From: Candidatus Gastranaerophilales bacterium | GTDB lineage: Bacteria; Cyanobacteriota; Vampirovibrionia; Gastranaerophilales; Gastranaerophilaceae | NCBI GenBank assembly: GCA_944323955.1 | Contig: CALUUK010000004.1 | Coordinates: 1 to 64,000 of the forward strand | Direction: 5' to 3' | DNA length: 64,000 nt | Part shown: positions 1-8,713 of the stretch, piece after piece | Position numbering within the stretch: position 1 is the first letter of the stretch | Layout of the letters: each line of letters opens with the position of its first letter | Notes under the pieces: model-generated | Seen by the model: only the letters and a program-made list of their open reading frames with translations | What the model was told of the DNA's origin: nothing | Database searches by the model: none | Program-made: the position numbers and the translations under genes

Positions 1-161
1 TAGAAAAAGAGTAAAAAGAGTATTTATGGTACACATGGTTTGATTATTTCCTACCCCTAAAATCCGCTACACAAGCCAATTACCCAAAATAATCGCACCA
101 TCTGCCCTACGCAAAACACTCTCTTCAATACAACATCACCTACTTCTAAAAGTAAAATTAC

Positions 162-186
162 ATCCACCAGTCTTAAACCGGTGGAT
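162..186 (-). terminator. weak stem-loop downstream of tRNA-Ser
   Basis: A 7-bp perfect stem (arms 162-168 and 180-186, ATCCACC with GGTGGAT) lies 8 bases past the 3' end of the tRNA. It is followed on the minus strand by a T-rich but broken tract. It may end or help process the tRNA transcript. The rest of 1-161 holds no convincing gene; its plus strand is C-rich and G-poor and nothing in it is recognised. Confidence 0.35.
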
Positions 187-193
187 AAAAATT

Positions 194-283
194 CGGAGAA
201 GGTGGGATTCGAACCCACGGTGCAGATTACTCCACACAACACCTTAGCAGGGTGCCGCCTTAAACCTACTCGGCCACTTCTCC
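194..283 (-). tRNA. tRNA-Ser (anticodon GCT)
   Basis: The minus strand gives a class II tRNA of about 90 nt. The acceptor stem GGAGAAG pairs with CTTCTCC and is followed by discriminator G. The anticodon stem GCACC/GGTGT closes the loop CTGCTAA, giving anticodon GCT at 246-248. There is a long variable arm, and the T-arm reads GTGGGTTCGAATCCCAC. CCA is not encoded (AAT follows the discriminator), so the CCA-adding enzyme at 39.3 kb would be needed. It decodes AGC/AGU serine codons. Confidence 0.96.
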
Positions 284-301
284 GCATGAAGTTATGAATT
301 A

Positions 302-331
302 ATCTTATCACAAAAGTTTTATTTTATTCAA
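302..331 (-). promoter_or_regulatory. sigma70-type promoter of tRNA-Ser
   Basis: On the minus strand a -35 box TTGAAT (326-331) is separated by 18 bp from an extended -10, TG-A-TAAGAT (302-307). Predicted transcription starts near 295, about a dozen bases before the mature tRNA 5' end at 283. Confidence 0.6.
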
Positions 332-362
332 GTGATTAATGAAGCAGGAAGAAGACTTTTTG

Positions 363-371
363 TGCTATAAT
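363..371 (+). promoter_or_regulatory. extended -10 promoter, leaderless start of the GNAT gene
   Basis: TG-C-TATAAT (TG at 363-364, hexamer 366-371) is a near-perfect extended -10. Only 7 bases separate it from the ATG at 379, so the transcript would begin at or next to the start codon. No Shine-Dalgarno sequence is present and no -35 box is obvious, which extended -10 promoters can tolerate. Confidence 0.6.
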
Positions 372-378
372 TCCTTTT

Positions 379-831
379 ATGGATTATGAAATAAGAGAAA
401 TAAGAGTTGAAGATAAAAGTGAAATTCTTTCAATGATGAAAGAATTCTATTCTTCTGATGCTGTTTTTACAAATGGATCCGAGGAAATATTTATAAAAGA
501 TATCCAAAATTGTATTGATGATAATCCTTATCTGGAGGGTTTTGTTTTTTGCAAAAACGGTATAATTATGGGCTATTCCATGATAGCAAAGAGTTTTTCT
601 ACAGAATTTGGCAAGTCATGCATCTGGCTTGAAGATTTATATTTAAAACCTGATTACAGAGGCTGCGGAATTATTCCCGAGTTTATAAAATATGTACGCA
701 GCTTGTTCCCCGATGCGGTTTTGAGGCTTGAGGCAGAAGATACAAATACTCATGCCGTTCATGTTTATAAAAAGTTGAATTTTTCCCGTTTACCCTATAT
801 ACAAATGATAAATATCAACAAAGAATCTTAA
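379..831 (+). CDS. GNAT-family N-acetyltransferase
   Basis: This 150-residue protein has the size and pattern of a single GNAT domain, which transfers an acyl group from acyl-CoA to an amine. Motif A is seen as LYLKPDYRGCGII (residues 87-99), with RGCGI as the R/Q-x-x-G-x-G/A pyrophosphate-binding loop. The later stretch LEAEDTNTHAVHVYKKLNF (117-135) matches the end of the fold. The substrate cannot be told. The gene sits alone, divergent from tRNA-Ser and convergent with ruvB (11-bp gap). It has no ribosome-binding site and appears leaderless. Confidence 0.88.
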   Translation: MDYEIREIRVEDKSEILSMMKEFYSSDAVFTNGSEEIFIKDIQNCIDDNPYLEGFVFCKNGIIMGYSMIAKSFSTEFGKSCIWLEDLYLKPDYRGCGIIPEFIKYVRSLFPDAVLRLEAEDTNTHAVHVYKKLNFSRLPYIQMININKES

Positions 832-842
832 ATCTTTATTTA

Positions 843-1901
843 TTAAAATAATGATTGTTGAACATCAATATTTTTTAATGAAAAACAGGTGCAGGCATAA
901 GGCGTAAGTTTTCTGCCTCTGGGTGTTCTTTGAATAAATCCTTTTTGAACAAGGTAAGGTTCATAAACATCTTCTATTGTTTTTACATCTTCTCCGAGTG
1001 CCGTTGCAAGTGTTTCAATTCCGACCGGACCGCCGTTATATTTTTCCGCAATAATATTCAAAAGGCATCGGTCCGTATTATCCAGCCCGAATTTATCTAT
1101 TTGAAGAATATCCAGTGCGTTATCAGCTGTTTTTGCATCAATAAAACCGTCTGATTTAACAATTGCATAATCTCTTACTCTTTTTACAAGCCTGTTTGCA
1201 ATTCTCGGTGTGCCGCGCGAACGTCTCGCCACTGCCTGAGCGCCTTTTTCGTCTATTTCAACATCTAATATTCCGGCAGTTCTTTTTATAACCATTGTTA
1301 ATTCTTCTTCCGTATAGAACTCAAGTCGGTGAATAATTCCAAACCTGTCTCTTAACGGGCTTGATAGGGAACCTGCTTTTGTTGTTGCTCCTATGAGTGT
1401 AAATTTAGGAATGGGAATTCTTATTGTTTTGAGAGATTGTGATTTTCCGGTTGTCATATCGAGGTAAAAATCTTCCATGGCAGGATAAAGAATTTCCTCT
1501 GATATTTTATTAAGTCTGTGAATTTCATCAATGAATAAAATATCTCCCGCTTTTAGTGACATTAGAATACCTATAATATCTCTGGGGCGCTCTAAAGCCG
1601 GTGCAGATGTTATTTTTATATTTGTACCCATTTCGGTTGCGATAACAGAAGCAAGAGTTGTTTTTCCAAGTCCAGGAGGACCGTAAAACAAAATATGATC
1701 CAGCGGCAATTCCCGTTTTTTTGCCGCTTCTATTGAAATTTTTAATGTTGACTTTAATGCGCTTTGTCCGATGTATTCTTCAAAATATCTGGGACGGATA
1801 TTTGACTCAAAAGACATATCGAAAGATGTCTCTTCCGCAGTTATATCCTCATTTTTCTTTTTATCCGTTTTGTTGTTATCGTCGTCAGAAATTATTGCCA
1901 A
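843..1901 (-). CDS. ruvB: Holliday junction branch migration helicase RuvB
   Basis: RuvB is the hexameric AAA+ motor that, with RuvA, drives branch migration of Holliday junctions. Residues 74-81 are the Walker A motif GPPGLGKT, residues 121-127 hold Walker B (LFIDEIH), and the sensor region [18 protein letters not shown] follows. The C-terminal winged helix is recognisable (RTPRGRKLT). The start is TTG at 1901, with a GAGGA ribosome-binding site about 10 bases upstream. The first in-frame ATG (1817) has no such site but would also leave the full AAA+ core. The length of 352 is normal. ruvA and ruvC are not nearby. Confidence 0.96.
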   Translation of the reverse strand: MAIISDDDNNKTDKKKNEDITAEETSFDMSFESNIRPRYFEEYIGQSALKSTLKISIEAAKKRELPLDHILFYGPPGLGKTTLASVIATEMGTNIKITSAPALERPRDIIGILMSLKAGDILFIDEIHRLNKISEEILYPAMEDFYLDMTTGKSQSLKTIRIPIPKFTLIGATTKAGSLSSPLRDRFGIIHRLEFYTEEELTMVIKRTAGILDVEIDEKGAQAVARRSRGTPRIANRLVKRVRDYAIVKSDGFIDAKTADNALDILQIDKFGLDNTDRCLLNIIAEKYNGGPVGIETLATALGEDVKTIEDVYEPYLVQKGFIQRTPRGRKLTPYACTCFSLKNIDVQQSLF

Positions 1902-2016
1902 TTTATTATTTCCTCTATTTTATATATAATATCATCAGTTGAAAAAAATGGAAAAATTTAACAATTTGGGTTCTTTAATTTATAATAATATCAAAATAGC
2001 ATGAGAGGTATATAAG

Positions 2017-3498
2017 TTGGATATTCAGGAATTAATTACAAAACCGTCGTCACAGCAAAGAAAAGCACTTTTGAATAAAGATGTATCTGCTGTAGAACTT
2101 GTGAATGCAGTTTATGATCGTATAGATGAAGTTGAAGAAAAAATCGGCGCATATAATTCTTTAACAAAAGATATAGCACTGCAAACGGCAGAAACCGTCG
2201 ATGAAAAAATAAAAAACGGTGAGGATTTACCGCCTCTTGCGGGTATTCCTCTGGCATTGAAGGATAATATAAACTATAAAGGAACATATACAACCGCATC
2301 AAGTAAAATTCTTGAAAACTTTGTATCCCCGTATGATGCAACGGCGTCAAAGAAATTAAAAGAAAATTTTATTCCCGTAATCGGAAAGGCGAACTGTGAT
2401 GAGTTTGCAATGGGTTCAAGTAATGAAAACTCGGCTTTCAAAATTGTTAGAAATCCATGGAACTTGAATAAGGTTCCCGGAGGCAGTTCGGGCGGAAGTG
2501 CTGCGGCAATTGCGGCAGGTGAAGCTACTATTGCATTGGGCAGTGATACAGGAGGAAGCGTAAGACTTCCTGCAAGTTTCTGCGGTCTTGTTAGCTTGAA
2601 ACCGACATATGGCAGGGTTTCAAGATACGGACTTATTGCATTTGCATCTTCTCTGGATCAGATAGGTCCTTTTGGCAGAAATGTCGAAGATGTTGCGCTT
2701 CTTTTAAAAGCTACTGCCGGCTATGATAGCCATGATTCAACATCACTTAATGTTCCCGTTCCTGATTATGAAAAAAGTTTAAGAAATGATTTAAAGGGCA
2801 TTAAAATAGGTTATATTAAGGAACTTTGTTCTGAAGGACTCCAAAGTGAAGTTTCAGAGGCTGTTCAAAAAACCATTGAAATATATAGAAGCCTGGGGGC
2901 AGAGATTGTTGAGATATCACTTCCTTTGATAAAATATTCCATAGGTGTTTATTATATTGTTGCAACAGCCGAAGCAAGTTCAAATCTTGCCCGTTTTGAC
3001 GGAGTTAAATACGGCTACAGAACAAAAAATCCCGAAAACCTTTATGATATGTATGTAAAAACAAGAGCGGAAGGTTTTGGGGACGAAGTTAAAAGAAGAA
3101 TAATGCTCGGAACATACGCACTCAGTTCGGGTTATTATGATGCATATTACAAAAAGGCCCAACAGGTAAGAAGACTTGTTAAAAATGATTTTGATAATGC
3201 CTTTAAAAAGGTTGATATACTTATTTCTCCTACATGTCCGTATACGGCATTTGATATCGGGTCTAAAATAGAAGATCCGTTAAGTATGTATTTGATGGAT
3301 ATTGCCACAATAACGGCAAATCTCGCCGGAATTCCCGCTATGAGTGTTCCTGCGGGACTTGATTCTAACGGTATGCCGATTGGAATTCAACTGCTTGCAA
3401 ATTCATTTGAAGAAACAAAATTGTTAAATGTTGCCTTTAAACTGGAAGAAGTAGTACAATTTAAGTATGATATTCCGTTAAAAATGTTGGTGAAATGA
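2017..3498 (+). CDS. gatA: Asp/Glu-tRNA amidotransferase subunit A
   Basis: GatA is the glutaminase subunit of GatCAB, which converts Glu-tRNA(Gln) or Asp-tRNA(Asn) to the correct amide form. The 493-residue protein carries the amidase signature. The Ser-cisSer-Lys triad is placed at K82 (LALKDNI), S157 (PGGSSGGS) and S181 (SDTGGS), with the spacing known from Staphylococcus GatA. The start is TTG at 2017: GAGAGG (2003-2008) sits 8 bases before it, and the upstream ATG at 2001 is out of frame. gatB and gatC are not in the window. The next gene overlaps its stop by 4 bases (ATGA). Confidence 0.96.
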   Translation: MDIQELITKPSSQQRKALLNKDVSAVELVNAVYDRIDEVEEKIGAYNSLTKDIALQTAETVDEKIKNGEDLPPLAGIPLALKDNINYKGTYTTASSKILENFVSPYDATASKKLKENFIPVIGKANCDEFAMGSSNENSAFKIVRNPWNLNKVPGGSSGGSAAAIAAGEATIALGSDTGGSVRLPASFCGLVSLKPTYGRVSRYGLIAFASSLDQIGPFGRNVEDVALLLKATAGYDSHDSTSLNVPVPDYEKSLRNDLKGIKIGYIKELCSEGLQSEVSEAVQKTIEIYRSLGAEIVEISLPLIKYSIGVYYIVATAEASSNLARFDGVKYGYRTKNPENLYDMYVKTRAEGFGDEVKRRIMLGTYALSSGYYDAYYKKAQQVRRLVKNDFDNAFKKVDILISPTCPYTAFDIGSKIEDPLSMYLMDIATITANLAGIPAMSVPAGLDSNGMPIGIQLLANSFEETKLLNVAFKLEEVVQFKYDIPLKMLVK

Positions 3499-4574
3499 AA
3501 AAGAAATTATCAAAAATAATGTTTTTAATGCTCTTCGCCGTTACCTGGGGACTTATTCCCGCAAGTGCGGAGGAAGGGGTTTTATTCAAAGAACAGGAAA
3601 TCAATAAAGATGATATTATCTTTAAAGAACAGGAAGTTAATAAGTCGGATATCATCTTTAAAGAGCAGACAGTGGATAAAGAAGACATTGTTTTTACGGA
3701 ACAGGTTTTAGATAAATCCGATATAGTGTTTGTAGAGCAAACAGCTGATACCTTGAGTCTGAAAGAACAGCAGGCTGATAAAGAAGAGCAGTTATTGCAG
3801 CAGGCAAATCTTTCTTTCAGAAAAGGTGTTCAGTATATGAAAATGAAGTCATATGACAGTGCAATGACAATGTTTAAAGAGGCACTTTCATATAACCCGA
3901 AACTATCCGATGCATATTATAATATAGCCTTAATATATGTTGCAAAAAAAGACTATGATGAAGCATATAATAATTATGTAAAGGCAATTGCGCTTAATCC
4001 GCGTGATTATGATGCTGTTTTGCAGGCTGCTAAAATTTCGTATAATCGCGGGAATTATTCATTGGCGCTTAAATACTTAAAGCATATACCTGATGATTAT
4101 GAAAAATATTTCCTTGTCCAACAGGTTAAACAGGATGCTCAGGAACAATTTGATATTCAAAGCGGTACTATAGAACGCTCTAAGATAGCTTCTTCAACGC
4201 CGGCAAAACATGTTATTATTGACCGTTTTAACTCTCCTGCGGGCATGGTTGTTGATTCTAAAGGCAATATGTTTGTTGCAAGTTATTCGGATAACGCAAT
4301 TATAAAGGTGGATAAAAATAAAGTAAAAACAAATCTTGTAAAAGATTATTTGCTTGAAGGACCCGTCGGACTTGCTATTGATAAATATGATAATATTTAT
4401 GTCGCGAATTTTGATGCCGATAATATACTTAAAATTACAAAAAGCGGACTTGTAACAATTTTTATGGAAAGAGTTGCAAAGCCTTATTTCCTTTATATTA
4501 AAGATGATGTCTTATATGTTTCCGAACAGGGAAATAACGTTGTTTTAACTTATGATTTATCAACTTCCAAGTAA
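3495..4574 (+). CDS. exported TPR/NHL-repeat protein with five 12-residue repeats
   Basis: A Sec signal peptide covers residues 1-25 (hydrophobic core then ASAEE). Next come five near-perfect 12-residue repeats (29-88) of consensus IIFKEQEVNKSD, a charged linker, TPR-like helices (about 100-200, with the motif YDSAMTMFKEALSYNP), and about three NHL-type beta blades (230-355, e.g. PAGMVVDSKGNMFVASY). Such proteins act as extracytoplasmic scaffolds; no enzymatic residues are seen. Three blades are too few for a closed propeller, so it may oligomerise or be shortened. The start overlaps the gatA stop. The 3' end overlaps the converging gene by 15 bases. Confidence 0.8.
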   Translation: MKKKLSKIMFLMLFAVTWGLIPASAEEGVLFKEQEINKDDIIFKEQEVNKSDIIFKEQTVDKEDIVFTEQVLDKSDIVFVEQTADTLSLKEQQADKEEQLLQQANLSFRKGVQYMKMKSYDSAMTMFKEALSYNPKLSDAYYNIALIYVAKKDYDEAYNNYVKAIALNPRDYDAVLQAAKISYNRGNYSLALKYLKHIPDDYEKYFLVQQVKQDAQEQFDIQSGTIERSKIASSTPAKHVIIDRFNSPAGMVVDSKGNMFVASYSDNAIIKVDKNKVKTNLVKDYLLEGPVGLAIDKYDNIYVANFDADNILKITKSGLVTIFMERVAKPYFLYIKDDVLYVSEQGNNVVLTYDLSTSK

Positions 4575-6119
4575 TGCGGATTTGTCATATTGGCCGAAAC
4601 TTCCTCCTACTTCGTATAACTGTTTTGAATCAATTTGGAGGTTGTCTCTTATATATGTATTAAAATCTTTAATTGTATCCAATCCTAAGTCTTTATCAAG
4701 CGTATACATAGGAACAACACTCTGAAATGCACAGAGCATTCCTTTTGAATCTGCAATCATTTTCTTCATGTATTCGACGGTATTCGGGAACTTTTGCGCC
4801 GCTACGTTTTCAGGTGTGTCAAAGTCATGACATAAATAATACGGCGCTGCAAATGCAAGAATTGGTTTTTGCGGTTCCATTTCAAGACATGAAATTAAAT
4901 CGTTGAAAAGATTTTCTGCGGAAGATTGTAGTTCACCGTCTTCATCAAGATGTGTAGAGTATTGTTCAAATACTCTTTTTATTGTGGTATTCAGTTCTTC
5001 ATCCAGGTCAATATTTGAATCAGGACCTTCAATAATATTATCAAGCGGGGTTATTTGTCCCAAATGAAACAGTATTCTGTCGGCTTCGGAAACAATTTTC
5101 TTGCTTTTATTGATGTCTGTTTGACCTATAGGTTTCTGTGTACTTTTCATTGTTTCTTCACCTGTTTTTTGTGCATATTCTCTTGCTCTCCAATATAGGT
5201 TTGAAATGCAAAAGTCCTTATCATATGACATATCGTTTTGTTTTATAAATTCTTTTATTTTATATGAAAATTCAGGATAAAGTTTATCAATTTCATGAAT
5301 GAAATCTATTAACATCTGTTTTCTTTTCTGAATTGTATTTTTTGTGAAATTTGATAAGTTGTATGAAAAAGGATTGATACCGTATATTAAGAAGTTACAA
5401 TTTTCAAAGTTTAAATCCGAATTTGGAGCTTCATGTGTGTAGGACATTTTCATTGCCGGTAAGAACTTTACATGTCTATATTTCTCGGGATTTTCACCTA
5501 TAATTCTGATTGCCTGTTGGGCACTTTCCAGTGTATCTTTATCTGCAAGTGCAAAAACGAAATCTTTGCCTGTTTTTGCATGGTATTTATCAGCAAAACC
5601 CGCTACATTATCCAAAATATCGAAAATGTTTTCACGGGAACCTTTGCTGTAATTGCTTTCATAATCCAAATCTATAAAGTATTTCCCGTTTTCTATATTC
5701 TTATTTTTTGCTATAAAATTATCCGTATTTAAGGTGGGAAGAAGTTCTCTGAATTCTTTAGGGGTCATAATACTTTTTAAATTTTCAGGAGGAATATCCA
5801 AATCAAAGAAGTTTTTTATACCTTCAGAAAGTGATTTATGATAGCTGTCTGTAACATCATTTTTATATGGCTCGTAGATATTAACAACATTGGGTTTATA
5901 GTTAAATTGAGCAATGATTGCTTTTATAAACTTAATCAAATTTTTGATAAATTTATTAACGGTTTCAATAAAAGATTTTTTGTTTGAATGATTATCATTT
6001 GTATTTGTACGCGAAGATTCAAAACAATCTTCCTGACTGTTTTGAACCATAACTCTATTGTCGGTTCCGGGGGTAGAGAAAAACCCGACATTGTATTTGG
6101 GAATATTTGTAATTTTCAT
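4560..6119 (-). CDS. probable degenerate PHP-domain protein with N-terminal YNVxF signature
   Basis: This is 519 residues from the ATG at 6119; the longer TTG start at 6161 is less likely. The N terminus MKITNIPKYNVGFF matches a signature shared with other unknown proteins in this window. The blocks DLDYESNYSKGS (151-161), ALADKDT (190-196), PAMKMS (221-226), AFAAPYY (422-428) and GGSFGQ (505-510) fall in the order of PHP phosphoesterase motifs (DxHxHSxxSDG, TDHDT, PGxExS, AHP, GSDxH). The metal-binding His/Glu positions are mostly replaced. I infer a PHP-like fold without normal metal catalysis. Function unknown; no signal peptide. Confidence 0.6.
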   Translation of the reverse strand: MKITNIPKYNVGFFSTPGTDNRVMVQNSQEDCFESSRTNTNDNHSNKKSFIETVNKFIKNLIKFIKAIIAQFNYKPNVVNIYEPYKNDVTDSYHKSLSEGIKNFFDLDIPPENLKSIMTPKEFRELLPTLNTDNFIAKNKNIENGKYFIDLDYESNYSKGSRENIFDILDNVAGFADKYHAKTGKDFVFALADKDTLESAQQAIRIIGENPEKYRHVKFLPAMKMSYTHEAPNSDLNFENCNFLIYGINPFSYNLSNFTKNTIQKRKQMLIDFIHEIDKLYPEFSYKIKEFIKQNDMSYDKDFCISNLYWRAREYAQKTGEETMKSTQKPIGQTDINKSKKIVSEADRILFHLGQITPLDNIIEGPDSNIDLDEELNTTIKRVFEQYSTHLDEDGELQSSAENLFNDLISCLEMEPQKPILAFAAPYYLCHDFDTPENVAAQKFPNTVEYMKKMIADSKGMLCAFQSVVPMYTLDKDLGLDTIKDFNTYIRDNLQIDSKQLYEVGGSFGQYDKSALLGS

Positions 6120-6237
6120 ATTTATTAATAATTTCCGCAGAGTTATAAACAATCTGAACAAAAAAAATTGCTAAAATTATGTTTTTTATTAATTCATTTT
6201 AACAATTCAAATAAATCATATTTGCGGATTGCTTTTG

Positions 6238-6246
6238 TGATACAAT
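6238..6246 (+). promoter_or_regulatory. extended -10 promoter of the phosphofructokinase gene
   Basis: TG-A-TACAAT (hexamer 6241-6246) precedes a leader of about 33 bases that carries the GGAGA ribosome-binding site. No good -35 box is seen at the ideal distance. Confidence 0.5.
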
Positions 6247-6285
6247 TCACATGTATACACAGGTACAAAAAGAACGGAGAATTAA

Positions 6286-7965
6286 ATGAAAGAACTTTCT
6301 TCACTTCAAATTGAAAGACTGAAATATCAGCCAAAACTGCCGTCATCATTGGCAGGTGGTATTAATAACCTTGAAATGGTTGAAGGCAGTAAGACAGAAT
6401 GTGTTAAAGATGCCGAACAAATTAAAGAATTGTTTGCCAACAATTACGGAAAACCCATTGTTACTTTTAAATCAACAGGCAATAAAACAGTTTGCGAAAA
6501 AAGAAATGTAGGTGTTATTCTATCCGGAGGACAGGCTCCCGGAGGACACAATGTTATTGCGGGTTTATATGATGCTTTGAAACAGGCAAATCCCGAAAAT
6601 AAACTGTACGGATTCTTAGGCGGCCCCTCCGGTATTATTGAAGGAGAATATATTGAATTTACCGATGAAAAAATCAATGCATACAGAAATACCGGCGGTT
6701 TTGATATTATCGGCAGCGGCAGAACAAAATTGGAAACGGAAGAACAATTCCAAAAGGCATTGAAAGTATGTAAAAATCTGGGTGTTACCGGTGTTGTAAT
6801 TATCGGAGGAGATGATTCCAATACAAACGCAGCACTATTGGCAGAATGGTTTGTAAAAAACAATGCAGGTATACAGGTTATAGGCTGTCCTAAAACAATT
6901 GACGGCGACCTTAAAAATGATCAGATTGAAATCTCTTTCGGTTTTGATACCGCAACAAAAACATATGCAGAATTGGTCGGGAATATTTTAAGAGATGCTA
7001 ATTCCGCAAAAAAATACTGGCACTTTGTTAAATTAATGGGAAGAAGTGCTACTCATGTAGGTTTAGAGGTTGCTCTTCAGACTCAGCCTAATATTACTTT
7101 GATTTCGGAAGAAGTTGAAGAAAAGAAAATGTCTTTAAAGCAAATTGTTGATTATATGGCTGATGTTGTGGCAAAAAGAGCCGCAAACGGTAAAAATTTC
7201 GGTATTGCTTTAATTCCTGAAGGTTTGATTGAATTTATTCCTGAATTTAAAGCAATGATTGCTAATCTGAATGATACTTTAGCTGTTCTTGAAAATGATA
7301 CCGAATATAAAGCTGCAGAAGAAAATGCTAAATTTGAAATTATAAAAGGCAAATTAAATTCCGAAGATGCGGCAGTATTCTCATCACTGCCTGTAATGAT
7401 TAAACAACAATTATTAATGGATAGAGACCCGCACGGTAATGTTCAGGTTTCTAAAATTGAAACTGAAAAATTGTTAATAGAAATGGTTTCCGCTAAATTG
7501 TCCCTGATGAAAAAAACGGGTGCGTTTAACGGTAAATTCTCGGCTCAATGTCATTTCTTCGGTTATGAAGGCAGATGTGCATTCCCGTCAAACTTTGATG
7601 CGGACTATTGCTATTCATTGGGTTATAATGCATTCGCATTAATGAAGTTTGGTTTGACAGGTTATTTATCATCAGTTAAAAATCTTTCTTCTCCTGCTTC
7701 GCAGTGGATTGCAGGCGGTGTACCGTTAACAATGATGATGAATATGGAAAAACGTCACGGTGAATTTAAACCTGTTATTAAAAAAGCACTGGTTGATCTT
7801 AACGGCCCCGTATTCAAAATGCTGGAGAAAAACAGAGAAGTTTGGGCGTTAGAAGATAAATATATCTTCCCGGGTTCAATCCAATACTTTGGACCGTCTT
7901 GTGTAGCGGATATTACAACCGAAACATTAAAATTGGAAAACTCGGCCAAATTAGCAGCCGTTTAA
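6286..7965 (+). CDS. pfp: diphosphate-dependent 6-phosphofructokinase (long type)
   Basis: The enzyme phosphorylates fructose 6-phosphate, reversibly, using pyrophosphate. Glycine loop [11 protein letters not shown] (79-89), GGDDS (174-178) and PKTIDGDL (202-209) are visible. An Asp in GGDDS where ATP enzymes have Gly, together with the Lys of PKTIDxDL, is the established mark of PPi use. At 559 residues it belongs to the long clade that includes plant PPi-PFK and spirochaete enzymes. It has an extended -10 promoter, an ideal GGAG site and its own terminator at 7981-8010, so it is a single-gene unit. Confidence 0.94.
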   Translation: MKELSSLQIERLKYQPKLPSSLAGGINNLEMVEGSKTECVKDAEQIKELFANNYGKPIVTFKSTGNKTVCEKRNVGVILSGGQAPGGHNVIAGLYDALKQANPENKLYGFLGGPSGIIEGEYIEFTDEKINAYRNTGGFDIIGSGRTKLETEEQFQKALKVCKNLGVTGVVIIGGDDSNTNAALLAEWFVKNNAGIQVIGCPKTIDGDLKNDQIEISFGFDTATKTYAELVGNILRDANSAKKYWHFVKLMGRSATHVGLEVALQTQPNITLISEEVEEKKMSLKQIVDYMADVVAKRAANGKNFGIALIPEGLIEFIPEFKAMIANLNDTLAVLENDTEYKAAEENAKFEIIKGKLNSEDAAVFSSLPVMIKQQLLMDRDPHGNVQVSKIETEKLLIEMVSAKLSLMKKTGAFNGKFSAQCHFFGYEGRCAFPSNFDADYCYSLGYNAFALMKFGLTGYLSSVKNLSSPASQWIAGGVPLTMMMNMEKRHGEFKPVIKKALVDLNGPVFKMLEKNREVWALEDKYIFPGSIQYFGPSCVADITTETLKLENSAKLAAV

Positions 7966-7980
7966 TGATATCTTAAAACA

Positions 7981-8010
7981 AAAAAACCGCCTTTTTTAAG
8001 GCGGTTTTTT
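7981..8010. terminator. bidirectional intrinsic terminator
   Basis: Arms 7981-7991 and 8000-8010 form an 11-bp stem (A-tract plus CCGCC/GGCGG plus T-tract) with an 8-base loop. It serves the phosphofructokinase gene on the plus strand. Its T-run also reaches the stop codon (8009-8011) of the converging gene, which it can terminate as well. Confidence 0.9.
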
Positions 8011-8641
8011 ATATACCTAAAACAGCTATATCTTCATATTCACCGATTTGTTTATATTCAAATTCTGGATTTTCTGTTACAATTCTCTGTGCCAAAAAAG
8101 CACCTAATATTGCTTCCAGCTGGGCAACGGGAAGCATATTTACAGGAAGTTCTCTCATTTCGTATTTCAGCCTTAAAGTATCTTGCAGAGCTTTACAATC
8201 AACAGGAGTACGCTCTTTAAATATATACCCGTTATTCAGTGCTCTTTTCATATTATCTACATCATACCTGTAGATATCGTATCCTTCTTCTTTTAGGTCT
8301 TTAAAATATTCATTTCCTCTTGTTGAAAATCTTTTTGTCCAGTTATCACGGTTCATCATTTTTCTGTTTAAATTAACGGGATGATATGTTCTGGAACTGT
8401 ATTTCCACTTACTGCTCAGCATAATTTCATTTTCCGGAACAGATACCATAATTACGGCATTTTGTTTTCCTGCAAAATTATCAAGGAAATATTTAACATC
8501 ATTCATCGAAAAAAGTTTATCAAGCATAATTATTTTTAGATTTCTGTCCAAAACTGCGGCTGCCGATTCTGTTGTACTTAAGCCGCCCAATGATATTCCG
8601 ATAAACGAAATTTTTGAATCTTTATCTTTTATATTGTTCAT
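8009..8641 (-). CDS. hypothetical protein, possibly RNase H-like fold (DUF429-like)
   Basis: This 210-residue protein was not firmly recognised. The opening SFIGISLGGLSTTESAAAVLD, followed by a second strand and IMVSVPENE, resembles the Asp-bearing first strands of DUF429/RNase H-like proteins. The late helix LEAILGAFLAQRIV resembles their acidic C-terminal helix. Basic patches lie near 85-110. No ribosome-binding site is visible before the ATG at 8641; a TATAAT 16 bases upstream suggests a very short leader. It is divergent from the heptose kinase gene. Confidence 0.6.
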   Translation of the reverse strand: MNNIKDKDSKISFIGISLGGLSTTESAAAVLDRNLKIIMLDKLFSMNDVKYFLDNFAGKQNAVIMVSVPENEIMLSSKWKYSSRTYHPVNLNRKMMNRDNWTKRFSTRGNEYFKDLKEEGYDIYRYDVDNMKRALNNGYIFKERTPVDCKALQDTLRLKYEMRELPVNMLPVAQLEAILGAFLAQRIVTENPEFEYKQIGEYEDIAVLGI

Positions 8642-8713
8642 AATTGTTTATGATATTATTATATTGCAGGTTATAATTATAATCAAATATGAAACTCACG
8701 AGAGGGCATAATA

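Noticed and set aside
1-193. Skewed sequence beside tRNA-Ser considered as an integration-site scar
   Set aside because: No integrase and no second copy of the tRNA 3' end were found in the window.
57-311. Minus-strand open frame of 84 codons
   Set aside because: It runs straight through the tRNA-Ser gene, has no family resemblance and no ribosome-binding site.
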